A stretch of DNA of 64,000 bases, from positions 1 through 64,000 of the forward strand of contig QXVZ01017323.1 of NCBI GenBank assembly GCA_008931825.1. Direction: 5' to 3'. Positions 1-9,529 of the stretch are shown here, piece by piece. Position 1 is the first letter of the stretch. Each line of letters opens with the position of its first letter. This DNA is from Phallusia fumigata. Its lineage: Eukaryota > Chordata > Ascidiacea > Phlebobranchia > Ascidiidae. Under the pieces are notes generated by a model. It searched no databases and was not told the origin of the DNA. It worked only from the letters and a program-made list of their open reading frames with translations. The position numbers and the translations under genes were made by a program.

Positions 1-927
1 TGCAAATGTTGACTTGCCTGAAAAAGGATTAATCCAATATTAACATACACTAGATTTTGTCACTGATGATGATAAGAGTGATTTTTTTTGTAAGTTCTCT
101 GGTTATTTGTATCTTAATAAATTGCCAACAAACTAATAGCTAAAAATTGTCTTAGATGTATAAAAAATTAAACTTTTTTGTAAAGTAGAAGGTATGTCGT
201 TAGGTTTATGTTGTACTATTTGTTAATATTTAGTAAAAAGCCCCACAAAACGTGCTGCAAACATACAAACACAAAAAATATATCTGATTTTTAGACAAAA
301 ATACAGCATTAAGTACCAATATTCTTTGATAACTTGACTTCTTCATTAATCCATTTGCACAGAATGTCTGTCATGATTGTGTTTACCTATTGATTTCTCA
401 AAACACAGACATTTTCGCAAAATATAATCTTTTGACTGTGCAAATAAGACACAAATACATATATTTAGGCATGATAAACTACTGATAATCAGATCAGATA
501 GGTTGAAATAATTTGTTCTTATATAGCCAGCCCACAAATACATTGCATTTTCGATTGTGCAACCACAGTTTATTACTGTGTCATAACATTCCTTATATCA
601 CTCATCCTATCCGTTCTAGTGTTTACTTGCTTTTTTCCAAAATTTTGAATACTGCTCAAAAGTCCACCAAATATATTATACTTTTTGGCTTGAATTCTCC
701 AGAAAATGTACCTTTATAGTCGATGGGACCCCTAATTTCAATCAAACTAGAGTCACAATCACAAAATATGTAAATGTTTTGGTTTGCTTTTAATACGCAA
801 CTTTAAAGTTAAAAGTGTTCGTTTTTTAGCTAAAACTAACAATATTATTGAAATACGAGCGTATGTAAAGTCTCCAAGTATTAGTCTCGATTTACCTTCA
901 CTATTACAAATCCCCTTGCATATGACG

Positions 928-941
928 GTTTCCTTGGCAAC
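928..941 (-). promoter_or_regulatory. X-box-like RFX site
   Basis: On the minus strand this reads GTTGCCAAGGAAAC, two imperfect inverted half-sites separated by two bases, close to the RFX-factor X-box. RFX factors drive cilium genes in animals. No gene start is evident next to it, so function is speculative; one such match in 64 kb can be chance. Confidence 0.25.
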
Positions 942-1304
942 CTTCAACGCACGTTAATTATAGCGGATGTAAAATTTTAACTTTTTGTAGCTGGCACATA
1001 GAGAACTACGCGAGCAACTTTTTTCTAGTTGGTGTAATGGATTGCAAAAAATTGTTCTTTATGGCATGAAAAATTTGCACTTTATCACTTAAGTAATCTT
1101 GCGAAAAGGATTCAGTTAGTCGATCGGTCGGTCAGTTTCTGTAATAAGTTGTGCCATGACGACGTTGTCTCTATGTAATATTGGGTTTTTCTAAAAGTAT
1201 GTGGTACGCGGATAACGTGCAAAAAAACAATGATATTTAGATTTATACGTAGTTATTTCTTTTCTGTATTATTGCTAATTACTGCTACTGCTTTCCAATA
1301 CCTA

Positions 1305-1317
1305 CTATTTGAATAAG
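1305..1317 (+). other. 13-base match to Ciona spliced leader
   Basis: CTATTTGAATAAG equals the last 13 bases of the 16-nt Ciona spliced leader as I recall it. It is not followed by GT, so this is not an SL RNA gene with a working donor. It could be chance in AT-rich DNA or a trace of a reverse-transcribed trans-spliced message. Confidence 0.25.
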
Positions 1318-1816
1318 CTATCCAGGCATACTAAAATCAGAGTCTTTGACTAAAATATAGTGTTGATCCATGCAGCGGCGGCTCACTGGAGAGTGGATGA
1401 GTGGCAGGTGAAGAAAGTCTGATCAGCTGGAGCCCCAGAAATTTCCTGAAAAAACGTCTCCTATTAGAGGCTATAAAAAGTTTGTGTAGTGGCTGCGTAA
1501 AGTGTTGTACACTCGATCTGTAAAAAGGTGCGACTTTTCGCTTCACTTGATTGGACTTGTGCCACTGCTGCACTTATTTTATTTCGTTCCGTAAACTAAT
1601 ATTGATCTGTTCCGCCGTTTCGTTTACTCCGTAACTACATGTACCACCCGTCCGCTCCGTTTTAATTCGACCTAGTGTACTGTAGTCTGTAGCAAGTAGC
1701 AACCATGCTAGAGGGGAAGAACACCGTAAAAATGCCCCCTTTCTTCTAAATACTTTTCATGTTTGACCTATTCTTGTTTCATTGTCGTCATTTTGTACAC
1801 TTCGGAGTGTTGAAAA

Positions 1817-2578
1817 ATGCCAAGGCACGGAAAACACAGGGAAAGGAAAAAGGCTAAAGAAAGCAAACACGATTTTCAGCATTACCAAGACATTAGCACA
1901 AACGTTCAAAAATGCGATAGTGACAGTGAACAACCATACACTATTCATTATCCATTGGGAATGTGGGATCTACAGCACTGTGATCCCAAAAAGTGCAGCG
2001 GGCGTAAACTGGCGCGAAAAGGTTTTGTGAAATTACTTAGACTGCAACAGAGATTTCCTGGAATTGTTCTGAGTCCAATGGCCACCGAATACGTTTCTTA
2101 TCGTGATAAGGGAATCGTGGAAAGAAACGGGGTTGCGGTCATTGACTGTTCGTGGGCACGTCTTGATGATACACCGTTTTCAAAAATGAAAGGTGGACAT
2201 CCAAGACTTCTACCCTATTTAGTTGCCTGCAATCCAATAAATTACGGAAAGCCATGCAAACTATCTTGTGTGGAAGCATTTGCAGCAACCTTATACATTA
2301 CTGGATTTGTTGAGGATGCACAATTTGTTCTTAAGCTATTTAAGTGGGGACATGGATTTATATCCCTCAATGAGGACTTGCTTGTAATGTATCAATCATG
2401 CTCTAGTTCAGCAGAAATTGTTGAAGCTGAACAGAAGTGGTTGCAGGACAATGGACGGACTGAAGATGTTTCCGAAAGGGACCCATTTGACATAGATATG
2501 TCACTATCTTGTGGTAACCCAAATCGAATTGTTCACAATAATGAATGTTCAAGCAGTTCTGAATCAGAAGATGACTGA
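1817..2578 (+). CDS. TSR3: 18S rRNA aminocarboxypropyltransferase TSR3
   Basis: Intronless 253-residue gene. TSR3 transfers the aminocarboxypropyl group of S-adenosylmethionine to a hypermodified pseudouridine of 18S rRNA, a late cytoplasmic step of small-subunit maturation. The family signature is plain: YPLGMWDLQHCDPKKCSG near residue 45, then LSPMATEYVS, VIDCSWARLDD and KGGHPRLLPYLVACNPINYG, followed by the helical segment with SCVEAFAATLYITGF. The N-terminus is basic, and the C-terminus ends in a Ser/Glu/Asp-rich tail, as in other eukaryotic members. The chosen ATG gives the basic MPRHGKHRERKK start. The length is slightly below the human protein. The next gene on the same strand starts about 330 bp downstream, which is wide for a typical ascidian operon. 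Confidence 0.93.
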   Translation: MPRHGKHRERKKAKESKHDFQHYQDISTNVQKCDSDSEQPYTIHYPLGMWDLQHCDPKKCSGRKLARKGFVKLLRLQQRFPGIVLSPMATEYVSYRDKGIVERNGVAVIDCSWARLDDTPFSKMKGGHPRLLPYLVACNPINYGKPCKLSCVEAFAATLYITGFVEDAQFVLKLFKWGHGFISLNEDLLVMYQSCSSSAEIVEAEQKWLQDNGRTEDVSERDPFDIDMSLSCGNPNRIVHNNECSSSSESEDD

Positions 2579-2909
2579 ACCTGTTCACTTTCTTCTGTTT
2601 GTGCATGGTCTGAGAACAGAGTGTTGATTTTTTAGTCATTAGCAGTGGCTGAATTTAGGCTGGATCATTATTAGGATTCACTTCAATTTATCAAGCTAAT
2701 ACAGAAGTGCCACAGTAAAAATCTTTATAAATGTTTAGTTTACTTTGTGCTCGATTTTCTACAGACTTGGTTACTTATGTAGTAAAATTATAAATTGCAT
2801 TCAAAAGATTGCAACTAAAAATTATTGCCAGAATGGATTTTTGTAATTTTTTTTCATTTTTCCATTTCAGTTGTTTTGTGATTAAGTGTGGCCATAGGCC
2901 ACAAGGACC

Positions 2910-3796
2910 ATGGAGAACAGTATGGATGAAACCGAAAGGGCAAAGATGAACCCGACTAACACATTTATGAAGGCTTGTCCCAATTTTACAAAGAAGTTTA
3001 ACACACCTGAGCGTTACAAATTGAGGCCACTTGAAGAGTCACATGAAAGACCATTCGTGTATGTACATGATCAATTTTATAACACTTTTATATGATATAT
3101 ATTCGCAGCATGCATGTTTAGTTTTGCTTACATACCAGTGAGTATAATAACAAAGCTGCTGCAAAACTTGCAGTAATAAACGTGCTAAAATGAAAACAAT
3201 AATGAGAACAGTTTTTTAGGCAGGCATTGTTGTAGTTTTCATGTTTATTGTGCAGTCCTTACCATATGTGTGACCTTGAGAAATTTACATTGGCAATGTG
3301 TGGAAGAAATATGGCGAAAAAACATGCAAGGAGAGCCTGTTCTGAGGAAATGCATGACCTAAAAGAATGCATGAGTGCCAGAGTACAGGTATTTGCATGT
3401 CTGTCATAATTCTTGTTTTATGGGGTGTTTATTATTTCAAAGCAAAAAGTTAGAATCTACATATACAGTGTAGCAGTGGTATTAGCTGAATCATTAGCTA
3501 AAATGGAACTGTTATATACATATATGGCAGAACTAACAAAATAGTCAAATTCCAATTGTGTGAAACAAAATTTTCATCTAAGGTTAAGAACTACTGCACT
3601 AGGGCAACTATGTGAAGTTGCTCAAAATAATCATGAAGGAAGATGAATAAACACAAACTTAGTTTTCACAGTTTTGACTTTGTTTCTAATCACAGTTTCT
3701 TGTACTTAGGATCGGAGTCGTGTTCGACTTTTAAAAGCATCAGAACAAGTTGGTGACAAAATTCCGAGAAAATCATCGATGTTTTGGCAGTACTGA
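2910..3796 (+). CDS. Small twin CX9C (CHCH) protein, unrecognised
   Basis: Three exons, 2910-3058, 3256-3388 and 3710-3796, join in phase to give 122 residues. Exon 2 carries two exact C-x9-C motifs, CDLEKFTLAMC and CSEEMHDLKEC, the signature of CHCH-fold proteins oxidised in the mitochondrial intermembrane space by the MIA40 relay. Many members are respiratory-complex subunits or assembly factors. Around the motifs are a lysine/arginine-rich N-terminal half containing one extra Cys and a basic C-terminus ending MFWQY. I could not match it to a named CHCH family (COX19, CMC1/2, CHCHD1/5/7, NDUFS5, NDUFB7 or NDUFA8). Splice sites are GT-AG with a strong GTATGT donor. A pyrimidine-rich TTCCATTTCAG just before the start could be a trans-splice acceptor. 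The stop is 44 bp from the oppositely oriented SLC35B3 stop. Confidence 0.8.
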
Positions 3797-3840
3797 ACAA
3801 TGAAAAAGCCTACATCTTGACTTATGCGACTCACTCTAAA
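3797..3840. other. 44-bp gap between converging stop codons
   Basis: The plus-strand CX9C gene stops at 3796 and the minus-strand SLC35B3 gene stops at 3841. No room exists for two separate 3' UTRs, so the transcripts must overlap in antisense, each UTR running into the other's last exon or beyond. Confidence 0.85.
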
Positions 3841-6269
3841 TTATACTATTGACGTCCTTTCCAAGGGGTGTTTCTGTTGTTTGCCGAACAATGTGCAGCA
3901 GGTTTCTTGTAGGGCTTGGTTTTTGCTGAGTAAATTCATACCAATACCCAAAAGAACCAAAATTCCACCCCACAGATAGCTAAAAACAGAATATTATGTG
4001 AAAGTATTATCCATATCAGACTGAAATGAATGTCATATCACTTACTGCAAAGTAAATGGTTTGGTAAAAAATAGAAAGGAAAGAACGATAGTGACTGCTT
4101 TCCGGCAGGTTGTCACAGTGACAGCGGGCAAAGCACCAAACATTCGCACAATTTGGAGAACAAACAAAATTCCAATATACCCAGTTATTGAAAACAGAAA
4201 TATCATAAAAATACACCTTGGATTCTGAAAAGTAATAGTGAAAACCATAGTATTCTTGAAGTTTAACACTTTGAAAAAGTATCAAATCGATAAAATCACA
4301 AGAATACCGTTAGTAAAAACAAAGTAAGTTTTGGTGTGTCGCTGTTTCCAGCATGCCCACACAAAAGAATTAGAAACCCAATGCCATAGGAGTAAAAAAC
4401 CATCTCTGCATTGGTAGCCTTGTATTTTCTCAAAGTAAGTTCTTGATAATTTCCTAAAATGTGTAACATACATTAGATTTGCCAAAAACAGTTAACATTT
4501 TTAAAAACATCATACCTATAACTGCATCGCAGATAAGGGCCAAAGATATGAGAACAATGCCAGTTATATCAAAATTTGGTGAGATCTTGTTGTCACCCCA
4601 TGTAAAAACAATTAAACCAACAGACATTGTAAAGCATGTAAGAAAATCCAAAAATTTGTAAACTTTTCCTGCAAAATAGATGTTTTGAAATTTAAGTTGT
4701 TTATTTATCACAGCATTTTTACCTACCCTGAATTAAAATTCCACCAATCATAACAGGTATTAGTTTGCTTGATTTAAAAATAACTTGTGTAGGATAGTTA
4801 AGATATCCCAATGACGTATTTGAGAATCCCATTGTTCCAATTGTCAAAAAAGCAAGTAGTACATATGATGTATATGGAGCTCTAAGTAAAGTTAAAACAA
4901 CTGTCTCCTTACTAACTATAAACTAACCAAGTTGTTTTACTTTCGTGTAAAGTCTGTGCATGAGCCCTGCTGCCAAAGTCCAAACAAAGAATAAAAACCA
5001 AACTGAACAAGGGTAACAAACATTCCATTCTTCTTTAGTTCATCCACATGAAAAATCAGTTCCTGTCACATAAAGACAAACATTTTAGTAATGTGTATTT
5101 ACATACAACATTAACATTAGGTAAATTTAATGCAACTATAAAAGATTTCCACTTCATTGCAATATCTCTTACCTAACCATACTAAAAAAATTGCAAAATG
5201 TCAGGCTATACACCACAGTTAAAACTAAAATGTTGGCTTTACCCACATTACTATTCCCCATAAACTATTAATTATTTTGAAAAAGTACATAATCACTACA
5301 TTACTTTTTGCTCTGGGTTGCATATTTCTGCTTTTTGTGGGATAATTGTTTCTACATGCAAAAATGCATGGGTCCCCACATACACAAACTTGTAGATTAT
5401 GCATTTTTATACACAAACTCAGCCATTTGAAAATTGTAGCCTACATTTTTAATAAATTCCATATAATTGCTTGAAATTTCATGACAGTTTGTCAACATAA
5501 AATAACTAAGAAAATGGAATTACATACTATCAAGGCACAGTCTACAAATTTCTGAAAAGGTTCAACTGCTGGGGCATTAGGGTTAAACACAGCAATCAAT
5601 GTATAACAATGGTGTTTCTGAAAACTGTCCAATTCAGGCATTAGCCTATTTTGGGGAGTTAGTATGTTAACTTCTGGGGCTTTGGGGCTAAATAAACAAA
5701 CGAATGCACCACAATAGCATGTTTTACAAATTGTCTAAATCTCATCCAATAAGGACAATAATTTTCCCATTTTAGGGGGCTTGCGGGGTAACTGCTTGGC
5801 CATGGGGTCAAACATGGAAATCATTACACCACAATGGTATGTTCCACAAACTGTAAATTTCAACAAATTCAGACAATGTTTAATAATTTGACTCATTATA
5901 TGGTAGTTAGCAGGGTAACTGCTGGTGCTATGGGGGCAAACAAAACTGAAAGTTTCATCAAATCCTTGAAACATTTTACGCCAAAAGTGTGACAAGCTAC
6001 AGGGAAGAAAAAAGAAAAAAATGAAAACAATGTGCCCCCTTCAGGTAAGTGGACAATAAACTAGTAAAACTAGTTTGTGATTTTACCTGGCAGTAACCAT
6101 AAAGAACAAATAGTATGAACACCATAAACACACATATCAGGAATTGCTTTGTCCTTGACAGACTACCAACAGAAAGTCCACAAATCGAAAGATTATGATT
6201 GATTTTGTCTTCAGGAACATTTTCTGCAACTTTTGTTGTTCCAAATTTGCTGCTTTGCGAACTTCTCAT
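3841..6269 (-). CDS. SLC35B3: PAPS transporter 2, SLC35B3
   Basis: Seven exons (6269-6087, 5062-4941, 4881-4727, 4668-4516, 4453-4308, 4224-4046, 3979-3841) give 358 residues with all phases consistent. SLC35B3 is a Golgi nucleotide-sugar-type antiporter carrying PAPS, the sulfate donor for glycan and protein sulfation. Family stretches are clear: ELIF after the first membrane segment, TLVQFGFYS, SLGYLNYPTQVIFKSSKLIP, ITGIVLISLALICDAVIG, GALPAVTVTTCRKAVTIVLS and FTKPFTL. Ten hydrophobic segments are expected. Compared with my recollection of human SLC35B3 (about 400 residues), the N-terminus is shorter and a Gly in VTTGRKA is Cys here. Intron 1 is about 1 kb and holds a dispersed tandem repeat. 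The 3' UTR must overlap the converging CX9C gene. Confidence 0.93.
5285..6000 (-). repeat. Dispersed repeat with ~110-bp tandem core
   Basis: Four diverged units spaced about 105-120 bp apart lie at roughly 5540-5960, each with a GGGGCT/GGGGTAACTGCTGG-like stretch followed by a CACCACAATGGTATG-like stretch. Related sequence in the opposite orientation occurs at 53612-53850, including the flank GGGGACCCATGC, and near 57240-57330. The family sits in introns of SLC35B3 and LMBRD2. I do not recognise a named family. Confidence 0.65.
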
Positions 6270-9200
6270 GGTCCTCCTAAATACATCCTGGAAGTGTTAA
6301 AACGTTGTGCGGGTGAAGACGGTATTACTTATAATGTTTACGATCGCTCAATTGTACATTCATTCGCACAAAATGTCCACAACGCTATTTTCAATTACAG
6401 TCAAATTACAAATGAGCAAAACCTTTTAGTCGTATCCAAACAATAATTGCCCCTAACCAATTCAAAGACGTATTGTCACAACTTACCAATTTATCTCATC
6501 AGTCAGGTGCAATATCCTGTATCACTGTTTTTGCTTGCAATCGTGTATTGTCGTCTCCGCATTGTTTTGGTTAAACCATGGAGCACGCACATGAAAGCTT
6601 ACACCGGTAAAGAGCTTTTGATTGGTCACGCTTAAATGCCCTGGGTAAAAATTTACGATATCCAACGACGCAAACTGCGGTTGTTGTGTAGTGTGTACCA
6701 GTGTATTAGCCAGGTTGGGTAACAACTACAGAGTTTTATAAGTCGGGTTTCAAGTCAAGTCTCTATGGGTTCGAGTCAAGTCGTCGGTGGTTCGAGTCTC
6801 AATTCAAGTCAAGTCGTTAATGGTTTGAGTCTCAAGTCAAGTCAAGTCGCTTTTTTGTTTCAAGTCTTGCTAAAGTCTCAGTGCAGAGGTGGTAAATTTT
6901 TGTTTGCACGCTTATTTTTAAGGTCAAAGGGTAGGAAATACCAGACGCAATGTTATTTAACACAAATAAAAATATCGGGGTAGCTGCAGCGCTTTCGATC
7001 TGATCCACCAATTGTGCCCTTAACAGTTTTGCGCCTCGTAACGTTTTAAAGTTGCGCAGCTATTTCCGGCCTGGTGGTTGATTTAGTGCTATTGTGTCGA
7101 TCGCTATGCTTTCTTTAACCGAGCGAAATAAACTCAACTCAACTCATCTCAGTTTGTGCACCGCAGGCCAAAGGCGCAAGAAACTTCAGATGTTTCCACA
7201 AATGTAATCAAAAACCAGCTTGAAAATTGAAGTAAAATTATAGTAATCTGTGTGACAAAAATTTATGGGCAAGAAACTGCTTGAAACGTATAATTGGCCT
7301 TAGTACTTCCCCTTATTCAAAAATAAGCGTGAGCATCACACATTTGGATGCTGCATTTCATTAAAATACTCTTTGTCCAAGAATTGGGTTTGCGTGATGC
7401 AAGTGGAGAACTTACTATGAATTCTTCTAGATTTGTTATGAATTGCTGTTTATGAAATTTTACGTTTTATGGGCTTGTGGGTTAACCGATCGTCAAATGT
7501 GGGCAAAAGTTAGTACGTAACTTAAGTTACTGTCTATCTTGTGTGCAAATTAAAAAAAAATTGAACGACTTTTTCTTGACCAAACAGGAGGAACAAACTG
7601 GAGCTAGACAGAAAAACAAAGTGAAAACAATATGTGTCCTTTTTGGAAGGGACCTATAAGTTCGTGACCTGAAATCGTACAAAACATTTCTGCCGCAAGG
7701 TGTCAGTATAAATCAGATCTCTAAATCAGAGTTGAATCAACTACAATAACCTCACCTGTAACTGTGTTTTTAAAAACATACGGTATTAGAAACATGAGTT
7801 GTTAAACTGTTTATTCTTATGTCCGCGATTTGTTATATACCAGCAGTGCAAATATTTTAATGGTTAATCAGTTAAAAGCTCAGAACATATCATATAATTG
7901 AACACAATTTGAAACTCCCGGCCTTAGGAACTGGGCCTTTAGCCTTACCTGCTGTTTATAGCTGCTATTTATTTCATCCGCTCGTTTTTTTGTTTTTTTG
8001 TTTTCGCGTGATAATAATAAACGCGATTTGGCGATTAAAAAATTACAATTAACTTACAAATACTCCTCCTAATTGTTGAGTGCAAACACTAATAATTACT
8101 CGTCTCAAACAGGTAATTAACTACACAATTACAATTACATATCTACACAACTACAATTGTCACAAGATTTATGTTTAATAGCTATTTCTTTTTTATCAAG
8201 CTTACGCAAATTTACATAAAAGATAAAACTTTAATAGTAACTAGAAATAATAATAGGGCTGAAGCTTGCAGCACTATTATAGTCCGAAACTGGAATCGTC
8301 GGTATTAAGCACCCGTGGTTCAGGACGATTTCTGCACTAATGCACCTTTGAAGTAACTAGAAATGTTCGATAGTGGTATTGCCACATAGTTGGATTTTCA
8401 AAAATTTTGGTTTGTCGTTGCGAATTGAGCAAAAATTTTTTTTGTAACGTAGTTGCCTTAATTGCTAGTTAAGTCCTTTTGTACATAAATGTTTTTTTCA
8501 CCTCTCCGCACGTAAAACGACCGCATGTCTGACATTGTTTCTGACACCAGCTATTCTACTGTCGACATTCCTAGCTAAAGCCATGGCCCTTTTCCATATT
8601 GCAGTTCTCGATATCAGGCAGGGCGCCTGGGACATTTAATTGTCCCTTCGGCTTTTCTCCCTACAAATTCAGTCCTACCCAGTATTGACATACAGTAGCT
8701 TTTAATTCGCATTATATCTAATTATGTATGTAGAGTGTATGGTAAATATTTGGGTTAAACTTTTTCCAAAAAAACAATTGCAGAAAGCAAAACTACAATT
8801 GTAATTACATGAAAATTTGTACATAATTACATTTAGCTAATTTACAATTGTAACTGATCCAACTTTACTCAAACATACATTGCATTTTCGCGGCTGTTGT
8901 ATGTGGCCCGGATGCAAGAGCTTGGTGTTTACATGGCTCCAGCGATAAGGCCCCTATTACCTGTTCGGAGTCACCACGTATAGAGACCGAGATACGTGTA
9001 TGCGTAGTTTGTGTGTTTTAAAACAGTAGCAAAATTACATTATATTCGATCCAATATTAGGTTTCGGCCGGAATCTTTAGGCCGGTTTGGTGCATCAATA
9101 ACGTATTTTGCACATTTACAAAGCAATAAAGGATGAAGCAAAGAAAATACCGTGTAATTTATGTTGTATAGAAACAAATATTTTCCAAGTACTAACAAAC

Positions 9201-9529
9201 AGTGGGCAAATATTTTTCAACAAAACAAACTGAAGCCATGCAAATTAACTGGTGGCTAAATTAAAAAATAACCAGGGTTGTTTGTTGAAAAATATTTTCT
9301 CTCTATTTCACGCAACGATGTTTACGACTTTTGACCAGGCGTGTAGCCAGTTGCATCACTTCGATAGCTTGCTACGAGTCAGCCTCAGTGGTACGACATG
9401 CCTTTTTCTCACCGCGTTGCCTGTCCGGGACAGCCCATGCACGTTTATAAAAGCGGGAAAAGTCGGTTCGCTCATGACTCGAATTTCGACAAGCAATAAC
9501 CTGGACATACTGGCGTCAGTAAGCTTTCA
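6270..9529. other. Divergent intergenic region, SLC35B3 to GPCR
   Basis: No coding gene is supported. It contains a CAAGTC/GAGTC-rich stretch near 6738-6856, a CTCAACTCAACTCA run near 7130-7150, and AT-rich low-complexity DNA with repeated ACAATTGTAATTACA-like words at about 8035-8160 and 8770-8860. Promoters of the two flanking, divergently transcribed genes should lie here, but no TATA or other core element is convincing. Confidence 0.5.
6738..6856. repeat. CAAGTC/GAGTC simple repeat
   Basis: An irregular tandem array built from CAAGT and GAGTC words separated by spacers such as TCTATGGGTT. It looks like a degenerate minisatellite. No protein or RNA function is apparent. Confidence 0.6.

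Larger units (their letters stand above)
1..1816. other. Intergenic, left edge to TSR3
   Basis: I find no supported gene here. Open frames are short, AT-rich and lack splice-consistent continuations. Two small items are listed separately: an X-box-like site near 928 and a spliced-leader-like 13-mer near 1305. The stretch may hold the 3' end of a gene beyond the left edge and the TSR3 promoter, but neither can be shown from sequence. Confidence 0.5.
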
